Shown here: positions 11,217 to 23,632 of the stretch, in pieces
How the letters are laid out: every line of letters begins with the position of its first letter
Numbering within the stretch: position 1 is the first letter of the stretch
Assembly: GCA_963965975.1 (NCBI GenBank)
Contig: OZ014413.1
Span: 1,056,501-1,120,500, forward strand
From: Xestospongia bergquistia
Taxonomy: Eukaryota > Porifera > Demospongiae > Haplosclerida > Petrosiidae
Reading direction: 5' to 3'
DNA length: 64,000 bases
Program-made: the position numbers and the translations under genes
Notes under the pieces: model-generated
Databases searched by the model: none
Told to the model about the DNA's origin: nothing
The model's input: the letters and a program-made list of their open reading frames with translations, nothing else

Positions 11217-11339
11217 TGACGTCATGTTGCAACTTAAATCACATGAGCTTCCTCTGGGCGACTAGCAGTGGTACGGTAACTTGTACTGTTATAAATAAAC
11301 AGCGGATTTTGGACCTCTAGATCTATCTATGGTTGATCA
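11217..11339 (+). promoter_or_regulatory. Probable core promoter of gene D
   Basis: A perfect CRE palindrome TGACGTCA lies at 11217-11224 and a TATAAATA box at 11290-11297, about 43 nt before the chosen ATG (11340). The right arm of the RT-element inverted repeat ends just upstream, around 11200. An out-of-frame upstream ATG (11329) opens a nine-codon ORF that overlaps the start and stops at 11356-11358. Confidence 0.55.
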
Positions 11340-14300
11340 ATGGCAGCATCACAATTAGGTAAGTATGTAGTATTGTATTATAATCAAATTGGTAATCTCG
11401 CGTGACCCAAACGTCCTGCGATGCGAGCGATGACTATTATAAGTGTATACTAGCCCTACGCGATTCAAACGTTAGTGAATCTTAGTAATAGCCACACACT
11501 TTAAAGTTATGGGGTTCACGTTAGTCTCGCGAGTCAGATCCAACCCTTAGTATGGTTGAACGACGGAGCGGGAAGTTTATTGTTCAAATAGTACTGAACA
11601 ATATAACTATAGGAACAGTATGTACACTGCGCTGAAGTCTGGATTACATTATATTTATAATAACTAAAATCTGTTAAATTCTGCTGTTCAAGTCAACTTG
11701 AATTAGACCTGCTGAAGTTGAGTTGAGGTGAATGGCAGTTTTGTGGAATTTAAAGAATCAGAATGTTATCAACCTATACTATAATTTGGGTGTGCACGAT
11801 CTCACATCTTGACAGTTTGCAAGTTTAACTTATAAATATTCTTCCTAGTTTTTTGCTGTTGTTTCCTCTTTATTTTTCTTGTTTTGCTATAAAAGATTTT
11901 CTGCAGCTTCTGAACTTTTTGTTGCATTTAGTTAGAAAATGCTGTGCAAGCATTCATTAATAATATAATGTGGATTGCAAATAATGCCATTCCTTTTTGA
12001 TGAGATTTCTAGTTTACTACTTTCTTGAATAGCTAGTTCTGAATTGTTATATATAATTTGTGGAGCTAGTCTCAAGGTCTCATACATTATGTATATAATT
12101 ATACATATATACATAATGTATACTGTAAACCTGTTTAAAAAATTGTTATAATTTTCTACTGTTTCTAAACTTTTTTTTGCAGCTAGAAAATGCTGTGTGA
12201 GTATTCATTAAAAATATGCAAAATTGTGTGACATCATGTCATAGTGGATTACAAATAATTTCAATGCTTTTTGATGTTTACTACTTTCCTAAATAGCTAT
12301 AGCTCTGAATTGTTATATATAATTTGTGTAGCTATTTTCAACAATATACTAATAGATTATGTATATAATTATACATACACATAATATATACTGTAATCTG
12401 TAAAAAAAATTTTCATCATAAAAGTATATATTTTTATGGTTACCTTTGACCATGAAAATATTTTGATGAAATATTTTGAACAATGAATAATAATAACTAT
12501 GAATAATTAGAAACACAAATAATATTATATTTGAGAGTACATACAATAATAGTAAGTTTTAGACACCTACATCAGACATGGGGCAAGCACTTGAGTGCTT
12601 GTGCTTGAAAGCACTTTAAGTACATTTTTTGGAGTGCTCGGAGGTGCATTCAAGCATTTATTATGTGTAAGCATTTATGTTTGTGCTTGTGCTTAAGCAC
12701 TTTATAGTATTAGTGCTTTAAAGAACTTTATAAGCACTTTTAAGCACAAATGCTGCAAGTACTTTGTGCACTTAGCACATCCATTAATAATCTTCTGCTA
12801 TCATCTTGTGTTTAGGTCAGAGAGATGCCGATTGACAGATGCTACGTTCTATAAATTAATGTTTATAAGATCTAACAATAAGTATTTTTAAAATTGACTT
12901 AGATAAAATTGTTTATTTAAAGGAAATTTTTGGTCAAAAGTGCTTGTGCTTCAATCATTTTTAAGTGCTTGAATTTGTGCTTCAAGCATTTATTTTTTGG
13001 AAGCATAAATGCTTGTACTTGTGCTTAAGCCCTTTTATGAATGCTTTAACTCGTGCTTCAAGCACTTCATTAAATGCTTGCCCCATGTCTGCCTACAGTA
13101 TACAGTTAATATTCAGGCTATATATCTTAATCTTAGAATGAATGTATTCTTTGTTGTTTTACGCTCTTTAGAAAGTCTTAAAAAGTATATGCCATCACTT
13201 AGACAAGCTCTAATCAATCCTGTAAAAGTGTCCCAATTATTGTATAGTGAGAAATGTATTGATGAAACAACACTTGACAAGGTTGAGGCACTAGAATGCT
13301 CATTGTATGATAAAAGGACACTAGTCCTTGAAGCTATGTCAGCAGATCACAAAAAGTTCAAAGTATTTTTGACTGTGTTGTCAAAGTTTGATGAAACAAG
13401 AGGCTTAGCGGAATCAATACTAAGTGATTATGGTAAGTTCAGCACATTTTTACTATTAAATTTTACTATTCATTGTGTCCTAGCACTCACACATCCTGAA
13501 GACATACATTGCCCTTATCAAAAAGAAATCAGACCAAGTCACAGTGTTCAGATGAGTAATGAAGATCATGCCAGTGAAATTTTGCAATGTCATTATGGTT
13601 CTCTTTCTCAATCTCTTTGTGAACCTGTTCGAGTGGCACAAATACTTCAAGGAGAGAAAGTAATATCAGATGCAACATTAATAACTGTAGAGTGCATTGT
13701 ACTAACTGAGTCAGAGCAGAGAACAGTGTTACTAAGTGCTATTCGTGGTGCTGTTCTTGAGAAGTACACCAATTTAGATGTATTAGCTCGTGTTATGCAA
13801 TTCTTTCCAAAAAATTCACAATTAGCAATGTTAATCTTAAAGGACTGTGGTAAGTGTAATAAGTAAATTAAATATCAATTATTTTTTATGTAGAATGTAA
13901 ATTTGTAACTCCTCAAAAACCCTTAAGCTTAAATCCTCAATTTTGGGGAATCAGAGCAAAATTTGAATTGACCTTTAGTCAAGTTGAAGATGTCATGAAA
14001 ACAAAACATCCTACTTTGGAGGAAATGAAATACTATCTTCAAAGACACTACTTTCATCCTAAACAACATCTAGCAAACATAACCACCATTGCTGATTTTC
14101 TAAATGTTGTAAAAGAGAAATGCTCATTAATTGACATTAGATGTCTGGAGGTTGTTATTGACCAATTCTGTCTAAAGAAAGTTGAACAGTGTATCAAAGT
14201 GTACAAAAGTTTCATCAATGATTTTTGTTGCCATGCCACTGTTGAAAGTTGCTTAAATGAAACATTTGAAGTGGTGGCAATGTCCACTCCTCTTAAATGT

Positions 14301-17300
14301 GAGACTCTGAAATTTTTCTTAAACTGGAAACCAAGCAATAATTATAGAATAAGAGATGCCACAGAATTGTTGTTTGTCTCTTTTGGAGAGTTAGCTAAGA
14401 ATGTTAAATTGATCACTTTCAAAGAGGACATCTCCCTCATTATGACTTGCACCTTTCCTTTTAGTCTATGTAGTTCACTTATTAAGAAAGCACATGAAAA
14501 CATAGAATCAGCGAAGAAAAAAGGTGTGATCAACCTAACTATTGCTGATCACGTTGTTTTTGATGAGATTAGTAGAGATGATGTAAGAGTTTAATTTAGA
14601 CAGTTTTGATAGATAATAACTATTTTTTTGATGATGTAGGTAATAAGAAATCTTGAAGAGAAAATACATCAATTAAAAGCCAGACTTACACAGGAGTCAT
14701 TAGAGAAAGAGGGGTTGAAAAGTGTAAGAGATGCATATCATTTTAATTGTGTTATGTGTTAAGAAATAGGAACATAGTAGTCTTGAGAAGAGGTTGAGGA
14801 CTTACAAATGTGATGTGAAGACTCTTGAGGATGCTATTGCTTCTCTGAAGAAAGAATCAGATGAAAAAGATCAGAAAATAATGAAATTGGAATCCTCTCT
14901 TGAAGGTAAGAATTAACCTTAGATATCATCTTGAGAAATGCAGTGCATTCATGGCCATATATGTATGCACACATACAGCATACATACATATAAGTAAGGT
15001 CTGTATTACAATTATATATAATTATACATAGCTGATACATGTCAACTCTATATTCATATTAACTTTGACCTTGTGCATCACTATAAAGATTTCATTTGTT
15101 TTTTTAATTCACAAATTTATATATGTCCTTATCGCACCTAATAATTGAAAATTAAACAAGAAAAGGTTATGGTAGAGACATAAGGTCAAAGTTAACATGA
15201 ACTGATTATAGGTCATGTATATTATTTTATATTATGCATGTAAATAATGATATATATGAATATAAAATTTCTCTCTTTTATTTTCTACCACTATGGACAA
15301 AGAACAACAACAGTATCAATCATTAACTGACACTTTATCAGGTACATGTACATTAATTGAGATATAACTATGTGTACCTAATGTAAACATGTACAGAGAA
15401 GATAAAACTATTGGTCAAAATGAATAAGGCAAAGATATTAGAGATAGAGGAGTTAGCCAGATATAAAGAAGGTAACCTATAGCATTGTTAGTAGTACATA
15501 CCATATATGATTATGTTCTATAGCTACTGATAGAGTATTAATAGACAAACAAGAAGAGATAGAAATACTGCAAAAGACTATAAAATCATTAAGTTTACAA
15601 CTAATGGAGTCTAACTTAAAAATTTTACATATTGAGAAATTGACCAGAGAAAAAAAAGGTGAGCTATAGTACTGTTAGTAATACATACCATATATGGTTA
15701 TGTTCTATAGCTACTGATGAAGCATTAGTAAAGAAACAAGAAGAGATTGAAAAGTTCATCAGAGAGAAAGAAGGTAAGCTATAGTGCTGTTAGTAGTACA
15801 TACCATATATGGTTATGTTCTATAGCTACTGCTGAATTATTAGTAGAGAAACAAGAAGAGATTGAAAAGTTCACCAGAGAGAAAGAAGGTAAGCTATAGT
15901 GCTGTTAGTAGTACATACCATATATGGTTATGTTCTATAGCTACTGATAAAGTATTAGTAGAGAAACAAAAAGAGATTGAGAAGTTGACCAGAGAGAAAG
16001 AAGGTGAACTATAGTACTGTTAGTAGTACATACCATATATGGTTATGTTCTATAGCTACTGATGAAACATTAGTAAAGAAACAAGAAGAGATTGAAAAGT
16101 TCACCAGAGAGAAAGAAGGTAAGCTATAGTGCTGTTAGTAGTACATACCATATATGATTATGTTCTATAGCTACTGATAAAGTATTAGTAGAGAAACAAA
16201 AAGAGATTGAGAAGTTGACCAGAGAAAAAGAAGGTGAACTATAGTACTGTTAGTAGTACATGCCATATATGGTTATGTTCTATAGCTACTGATGAAGCAT
16301 TAGTAAAGAAACAAGAAGAGATTGAAAAGTCCACCAGAGAGAAAGAAGGTAAGCTACAGTGCTGTTAGTAGTACATACCATATATGGTTATGTTCTATAG
16401 CTACTGATAATGTATTAGTAGAGAAACAAGAAGAGATTAAAAAGTTGTCCATAGAGAAAGAAGGTTAGCTATAGCACTGTTAGTAGTACTTATCATATAT
16501 GGTTATGTTCTATAGCTACTGTTGAAGTATTAGTAAAGAAACAAGAAGAGATTGAAAAGTTCACCAGAGAGAAAGAAGGTAAGCTATAGTACTGTTAGTA
16601 GTACATACCATATATGGTTATGTTCTATAGCTACTGATAAAGTATTAGTAGAGAAACAAAAAGAGATTGAGAAGTTGACCAGAGAAAAAGAAGGTGAACT
16701 ATAGTACTGTTAGTAATACATACCATATATGGTTATGTTCTATAGCTACTGATGAAGCATTAGTAAAGAAACAAGAAGAGATTAAAAAGTTCACCAGAGA
16801 GAAAGAAGGTAAGCTATAGTACTGTTAGTAGTACATACCATATATGATTATGTTCTATAGCTACTGTTGAAGTATTAGTAAAGAAACAAGAAGAGATTGA
16901 AAAGTTCACCAGAGAGAAAGAAGGTAATCTATAGTGATGTTAGTAGTACATGCCATATATGGTTATGTTCTATAGCTACTGATAAAGTATTAGTAGAGAA
17001 ACAAGAAGAGATTGATAAGTTGACCAGAGAAAAAGAAGGTAATCTATAGTGATGTTAGTAGTACATGCCATATATGGTTATGTTCTATAGCTACTGATAA
17101 AGTATTAGTAGAGAAACAAGAAGAGATTGAGAAGTTGACCAGAGAAAAAGAAGGTAGTCTATAGTACTGTTAGTAGTACATACCATATATGGTTATGTTC
17201 TATAGCTACAGATAAAGTATTAATAAAGAAACAAGAAGAGATAAAGACACTGGAAAAGGAAATAGTCTCACTGTCTTTACAATTAACAGAGAGCAAAGAA

Positions 17301-20300
17301 AACATCAGAAATTTGGATGTGAAAATGAAAGGTAAAACAAAGAGCAATCATTATATAATGTAATTAATCTGCTATATACACCTACAAACACTATAATGTT
17401 ATGAACATAATATATCGCTTCAATCAAATGTTGTGTTAGTTATAACATTGATTTTCAATAGCTGATATTGAGGAGCTCCAGTCAGAGCTTAAGGAGAAGA
17501 GTAAAATAATTGATAAGCTCAAATTGTCTGTTAAAGAAAAGGAAGGTATGAATTACATATACAGACCTATGTACTATATGTTTATTGGAATATTTTAATA
17601 AATGTTCACTATAACTATGCAAATTGTCATATTTCGGTTGTAATGTCCTTGTGATTGGTGTCAATAGTGGCTTATGGAAATGCCAATAGCATCAACCTTT
17701 ACTATCATTGTCTTAATAAAGATGAATGCCAGGCAGCTGTTTCAGCTGAACTTAAAAAGACAGAAGAGGAAATTGAGAAATTAAAGTCAAATCTAAAAGA
17801 CAAGGAAGGTATAATTCACATAATATTATAGAATTTAATTAAAGCTATTGATAGCTGAGTTGCAGTCAGTAGAAGAAAATCAACAGAAGAAAGAAGTTGA
17901 GATTCAGAACCTAAAATCAAGTCTCAAAGAACAGAAAGGTATTATTTACATTTCTGGATTAAAAAAGAATGTTTCAGATGTTGAGAAATATATAACATTT
18001 ATGTTATTCTTAGCTATACAATACTAATAATATTAATTTATACAATCTATTTCTTTATGATTAGCTAAGCTGAAGATAATGAAAGAACAACAGCTATCAG
18101 AGATCCAGAAGAATAACAATGACATTGAGAAGTTACAATCAGCTCTCAAAGAGAAGGAAGGTATGAAACAATTATTGCAAAAATAATTATTATAGCGATT
18201 CATGGAATAATATCTAATCTATTGTAGAGGAAAAAATAGCTGAGCTAAAAGGGAAGGAATCAGAAATTAAGAGGCTAAAGTTATCTAACAGTAGGTATTA
18301 CACAAATGCCATTGAGTTTCACATTTAGAAAATGCTCAATTATAGCTTATGTATTAATCTTAGCTAACTAAAATTATTATTATGATAATATCATTCTTGA
18401 TAAAGAGGAATTACAATCAACTGTAAGAAAACAAGAATCTGAGCTGAGAGAGAAAGAAGATAAGATTAAAAGTCTAGAAGGTGATATTATAAGTTTAGAA
18501 ATTTCTCTTAAAGAAAAAGAATGTATATATCAAAATGCATGTATATAACATAGCAGAAAACTAATGACTTTATTAGTAATCATTAACATTACTTCGTTGT
18601 TATTATATTAAAGGTGAGCTGAAGTTATATAAAGAGACAGAAACACCACAACTGCGAAAGGAAATTGAAAAGTTGAAGTCATATGTTAGAGCCAAGGAAG
18701 GTATGAGCAGCAATAATGAGTCATGCTATATAAACAACGAAGTAATATGTAGTTGCTTGATTCAAAATTATTTCTTTGTGTTCTTTTTGACAGAGGAATT
18801 GGAATTGATGGACAAAGGTAATATTGTTGATAATCAATAATCATATTATTATTGTTCTGCATGCAAATTCCTTTAAGGTGAGTGTGTTTCAGTCAAAGCA
18901 GTTTCAGTCGATATTCAAGATAATTTTCACTGGGAGGGACATGGGCTGAGGCTTAGTGTTTCTGAATGTTTGACAGAGACATGTAAAATATCTGTCAGAG
19001 CACTTGTTAGTGGAAAATTCAAATTTCCTGAAGGAATGAAGCTAAGCAGTGTTGTTTATGCTCTATTTATTTCGGAGCCACTTCTCAAACCAGTCAAATT
19101 AGAAATCAAACATTATGCACATGTTGTTTTTCAAAAGCATACTAGTTACCTGAGTTTTGTCGTAGCTTCTTTAAAAAGAGATGGTCCTTACTACAACTTT
19201 GACATGAAAAAGGGAGGACAGTTCTATGTGAGCAAGGAATATGGTTCTATCTGTCTATCTGACTCCACTTTAATTGCTGTCGTTACCAGTGATAAACAAC
19301 TAAATGAAGAACTAGCATTAGAGTCATCAGCACATTTATCCCTTGATTGTTATCATGATGAGGAAGTGTATTTACATGCACGTGAATTGGAACACATCAT
19401 ATGCAACATTTTACCTTTCAAGCTAGACACAGACCATGTTTATGTTTGTATCTCACCTGTTTTAGCTCTATCTATACATTCTTACAATAAATATGAGCCT
19501 CTAGTTTTTTTATGGCAGAAGCCTATCCTACCAGAATTTTTTCAAGCATTCATTTTGAACCTTTGTTCAAGTGCACCTAAGTGCTTCGAAGTATCTTTCC
19601 CTCAATTAGGGAAAATAGAAAGCTGCAAAACTGTTGTTTCTTTAAAATGTGTTAATATTGGAGGAGAAGTTCTATTAGTGGAGACCGAATGTTCAATTGA
19701 TGTATATTACTCTGGTCAACCAAAAAACTGCCACCGCATCCATGAAATGATTAAAAAAGAAATGCACGCAGTTATAACTAGCACTGAGAAATTCCAAGAT
19801 ATGATTGATTTTAATGAAGGGCTTCACTGTCATGGTTGTGATACAGAAGGATATGTAAAAAAGCATATTTGTGTTTTGCAAAGTGACAAAAAACATCTGA
19901 GGTGTTATAAGGCAGTCCATCAAATCAATAGTGAACGTCAACTGCCATGGTTTCATTCTGAACCTGAAGGTAAATTATGTTTTGAAGTTGCAACTGCTAA
20001 TTGTCTAAAATTAGTTTTAATACATACCAAGTTTAAATGCCCTTCCAATGTTGTCCTGATAGCAAGTATGAAATGCTATAATACATACATAAAGACTAAA
20101 GTCACTGAAAGTAGCTAAAGTACTTCAGTACATATAGCACAACAAAGCAGTAAAACTCCTATTTTTGTTGCATTGGAAACTTTAGTATCTACTTATATAC
20201 ATGTGCATGACATTAGCTTCTTATGACAACATTGACAATGCAATATATTTTCAATTCATAGGCCCACAATATATTTATTGAAGATTTGTTTTTCTTATTT

Positions 20301-20709
20301 TATTTAGAGTCAGGAATTGATCAGATCACTTCATTGGACCCTGTTGTGGCTAAGAACACTCTGGTTGAATGTATTGATATTATTGTAGAGTCAAATATTG
20401 ACCCATTTGCTCTAGCTCGGAAACTCTATGCACAGAAAGTTTTTCCAGAAGATGCTTATAAGAGAGTGAGTGATATGAACACTCGAAATTCAAATGAAGG
20501 TCGTCTTCAACAAATTCATGATCACTTAATAGATCGTGTCAAACATGAGGCCAGTATATTGAAGTCTTTTCTTGATATTTTGAAAGATTTGGAACGTCAA
20601 GATTTAGTTGTTTTAATTGTCAAAAAATATAAAGGTATATTATATTATATGTATTAGTGAACTTATTTTAGAATTACAAGATGCTGTAGAGAAAGAGCAC
20701 ACTACATGA
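11340..20709 (+). CDS. Gene D: CARD-like x2, domain X, long coiled coil, ZU5-like, CARD-like
   Basis: Exons in phase: 11340-11358 (MAASQL), 13172-13432, 13484-13849, 13894-14582, 14640-14723, 14770-14905, 15303-15341, 15397-15471, 15524-15658, thirteen 63-nt exons every 115 bp from 15711 to 17153, 17206-17331, 17462-17545, 17668-17808, 17855-17938, 18065-18160, 18228-18290, 18406-18522, 18614-18700, 18794-18817, 18878-19969, 20308-20634 and 20672-20709: about 1633 residues. Residues 7-215 hold two helical CARD/DED-like repeats, 216-445 domain X, 446-1148 coiled coil, from 1149 a ZU5-like fold (LLKPVKLEIKHYAH), and 1513-1621 a third CARD-like domain. Without the donor at 19969 the frame stops at 20116-20118 (about 1561 residues, no last CARD). 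Domain names rest on pattern similarity. Family architecture suggests a signalling scaffold; that is inference. Confidence 0.75.
11935..12400. repeat. Two tandem copies of a ~250-bp unit with a palindromic core
   Basis: Both copies lie in intron 1 of gene D. Each begins TTAGAAAATGCTGTG or CTAGAAAATGCTGTG and ends in a hairpin-forming segment. In the first copy, TACATTATGTATAT (12083-12096) pairs with ATATACATAATGTA (12107-12120). The second copy (from about 12182) has a similar but imperfect hairpin near 12360-12390. Confidence 0.7.
12573..13091. mobile_element. hAT-like foldback MITE rich in AAGCACTT
   Basis: Terminal inverted repeats CAGACATGGGGCAAGCA (left) and TGCTTGCCCCATGTCTG (right) bound about 519 bp filled with degenerate AAGCACTT/AAGTGCTT words in both orientations. 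CCTACA flanks both ends (12566-12571, 13092-13097), a possible imperfect 8-bp target duplication. It lies in intron 1 of gene D just before exon 2. Open reading through it is accidental. No transposase is present. Confidence 0.75.
15659..17205 (+). repeat. Gene D exon-intron array, 13 units of exactly 115 bp
   Basis: Exon starts fall at 15711, 15826, 15941 and so on to 17091, with no deviation from 115 bp, and the next exon starts at 17206. Each unit is a 63-nt phase 1-1 exon (core EKQEEIEKLTREKEG) and a 52-nt intron that carries GTACTGTTAGTAGTAC, CCATATATGG and TTCTATAG. Copies vary mainly at the start (ATDK, ATDE, ATAE, ATVE) and at LTRE/FTRE. Retaining any intron adds an in-frame TAG within four codons. 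Confidence 0.95.
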
Positions 20710-21005
20710 GGTAGCACTCTATATGTTGAGAAAGTTAGCAAAAAATAGTAAAATGTACTGTAATATATTGTAATTCTATTTCATTTAATCACTTATTAAT
20801 TATTTATGATGTATAAGTTCAATTTTCATGTGTATTTGTTAATAAGTGCTTATATCTCTTTGTTATAGGTGACATTATTAAATAGTGTTAATGCTCAATT
20901 CCTAGCACTAGACTTTTATTGTGTTATTTTTATTTTACACTTTTCCTTGTTTTGTTTTGTATTTAAATCTTGCTGTTACAGTTATGTAGTAAATATAGCT
21001 TTGTA

Positions 21006-21011
21006 AATAAA
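21006..21011 (+). terminator. AATAAA poly(A) signal, gene D
   Basis: Canonical AATAAA about 300 nt after the gene D stop codon at 20707-20709, in a T-rich context. It is the nearest clear signal before the next partial gene. Confidence 0.45.
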
Positions 21012-21059
21012 TTTGTGAATTCAATGGTTTAAGTTACCACAAGTACATTTACACTATTT

Positions 21060-22082
21060 GTTAGGATAATACCTACTACCAATGTAAATCAAAAGGATGT
21101 AGTAAGGAGTCACCAAAAATTAGTAAGGAGTCACCAAAAATTAGATTACACAAATTGAAAAAGATATCTGATGTAAGTATGTCTATATGTCATCTGAGAA
21201 GCACTCAAAATAACCTGCAGGTTGAGCAAAAGAAAATGATGAATGAAGAGAGTAAGTTAGAATCCATTCACACTCAGATACATTATAAAGAAAGAAAGCA
21301 GTAAAGAAGACAAATTAATGGATGCATTTCAGAACAGTCAGAGTCATCATCTAATAATGACTCAGAGTTTAATGACACATCAAATAAACATGTTGAGGAA
21401 GAAGCTAGTAGATCATCTTACAGGAGTAGAGAAATACTAAATAAAAGTATCTGTTTATAAATAGTACATGTTAGAATGTTTACTTCATAAATGTAGAAGT
21501 CAAGAGAACAAGGAATGAAGCCAGTGTTTCTGATCTGTCTGATAAAATGGACCATAATACACCACTCTATGATTATATGCAACAAGAAGGACATAAGAGG
21601 GAATTCAGTAAGCATAATAAAAATTAAAAATGGATTTTTATCCATCCTTACTTGTTACAGGAGGAAAGAGATAAAGATCAGAAAGTAATGATTCAGATCA
21701 ATCTGATGAAGATCATTTACTTCAAAAACAAGAAGTGTCCAAGAAACATAAGTTACTTGAATCATCATCATATGACATATCTATTGGACGTGGTAAAGAA
21801 CCTACAAGTGGAAAGTCTTACCAAAGACTGACTCTTGATAATAATGCACTACTAAATAACAAGATGTTTTCAGCTGGTCTCATCAGTAGTGAAGTTCAGC
21901 AGTCACCTTCTTTTAATGGAATCATTAATGAATTTAAATCAGGAATGAGTTTTATAATCGAACAATCTGAACTAGAGGATCATTGTATCAAGTTCTTAAG
22001 AGCCTGCATTGAAATAAGAGGTGCCATTGCTAAAGCTGCTAGAGCTCTTCAGAAAGATTGGAAAGAAGGGGTATGGAATTAA
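21060..22082 (+). pseudogene. Gene E: acidic linker exons and a truncated CARD-like end
   Basis: Short Ser/Asp/Glu/Lys-rich segments (for example QSESSSNNDSEF near 21337-21370) alternate with intron-like sequence and lead into an open stretch ending at 22082. The last 70 or so residues (KMFSAGLISSEV onward) are nearly identical to the second domain of gene K, but the first third of that domain is missing, and an indel changes the C-terminus to WKEGVWN. A direct duplication of about 22 bp (GTAAGGAGTCACCAAAAATTA) lies at 21098-21145. Gene J has its terminal CARD-like exon in the equivalent place, so this may be a decayed 3' end of gene D rather than a separate gene. Confidence 0.4.
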
Positions 22083-23560
22083 ATATAGATTAAAATAGAC
22101 CCTAATAATTATCAGTTATTAATTATTATTGATTTATAATGTCTTATTGATATGTTCATGTTTGTATGTGTTTGTTATTATTGTGTTAGAAAATATTTTA
22201 CTTATATTTTTGTCATTTCCTATAAATAGTATGAAACTATCTAAATATTCATAATGTATATATATATTGACATATTTTTGCTTTGATAGCTTTTTAAAAG
22301 GATAAAGGAACAAGTAAGTAATATACTACATGTGCATTGACATTTGTGTTGATACTGGACAAATTGAGTGTTTCCTAGTAGTGTTCACCATAATAATCAT
22401 GACAATAACTGCCAACAAGTAAACAGTTACCTGATTGTCATGAATTAAAAACCTTTAATAACTCATAAGCAAGATACACAGGTAAACAAGTGCTGTTATG
22501 AGAAAGCATCCAAGGATCATTCTAACAGGTTATATGTCCATTTGTTTTCAATATTGATCCATTCTTAAATTAGCTTCAATGGTATTACAATGAATATACT
22601 TATCACATTCATGAGGTTGCTTAGCAGCCACTAGTCAGGATGTTTATCAATTATGATAACTTCCTGGATATACTTAGTGAATAGTTTAAATTTGAACTAA
22701 CTCTGGTGAGAGAAATATGGCTGTTAATGGAGGAGATATACATTTAACTGTTTTGACATTTACTTGAATGGAAAATCAATTTTTAATGAGTCATATAAAC
22801 ATTAAGACCAGTATAATCCTCAAGTTAGATACTGTCCTCAAAATATTACCAATGTATTAGTTACAATACTGCAGCTTTAAGTATTCTCATAGTCTATGTG
22901 GGTCACTAGTACAATGTAATTTCTCCTAAGATTTGCCTTTGTGTTTATACATACATACATATTTACTGACTGATAGTGTAGTAGAAGATTCATTAAAAGA
23001 CTAGTTGTGTAATCCTTCAATAATATAATATAGAGTATTGACAATAAATGTAAACTAACTCTATATTTAGAACACACAAACCAGAGAGAAAGAGAGATAA
23101 ACACACGAACACAACTGAATATGTAACTGAACTAAAATTACAGAAAAACCACATTTATACATAGTCACTATTCCACGTGGGCTTGAGGTTAAGTGAGGTG
23201 TGGCTGAATGCGTGGGATGTAAATACTACAGGACACTACAATAGCATATTAAATATATCAACTGATGTCCTGACTACTAGAATATCCAGCTGATATACTT
23301 AGTGATATTTGGTTAGTGTATATCATAAGTGGATGTAAAACTAAACAAGGGAACTGGAGTGGATAGAGGACAGAGGGTTTTATAAAACGATGTAGGTGTG
23401 GTCTACAGAGAGATAGTGTTAACTAGTAAATGATGTTAAGTGTTAACATATCAATCATTATATATTACTAGATATCATAGTTACTATTACCACCTATCAC
23501 AGTTACTATTAACATATCTAGTATGGACATTATAAGTGAAAGAGAATCATTAGCAAATGA
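22083..23560. other. Non-coding segment, duplicated downstream of gene K
   Basis: No gene seen. From 22083 to about 22870 it matches 54397-55330 with many small changes; the block GTTGCTTAGCAGCCACTAGT is identical in both. From about 23230 to 23530 it resembles 37370-37690 upstream of gene J, including GAGATAGTGTTAACTAGTAA. The second block is therefore probably 5' flanking sequence shared by F and J. Confidence 0.7.
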
Positions 23561-23563
23561 GCT

Positions 23564-23632
23564 CCACCCTAATTAAGCTTACTGAGCATGCGCACTTTGC
23601 TGGAGCCCCACCCTTTCTTGGTCTGTGTAGCT
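23564..23632 (+). promoter_or_regulatory. 5' flank of gene F, shared with gene J
   Basis: GAGCTCCACCCTAATTA followed by CTTACTGAGCATGCG recurs at 38769-38807 before gene J, with four extra bases there. GAGCATGCGCA resembles half of an NRF1 site. Its position directly before both start codons suggests a conserved core promoter or 5' UTR. Confidence 0.5.

Noticed and set aside
13009-13171. N-terminal extension of the gene D CARD frame
   Set aside because: This part translates the end of the foldback MITE and intron; the exon starts after the CTTTAG acceptor at 13171.
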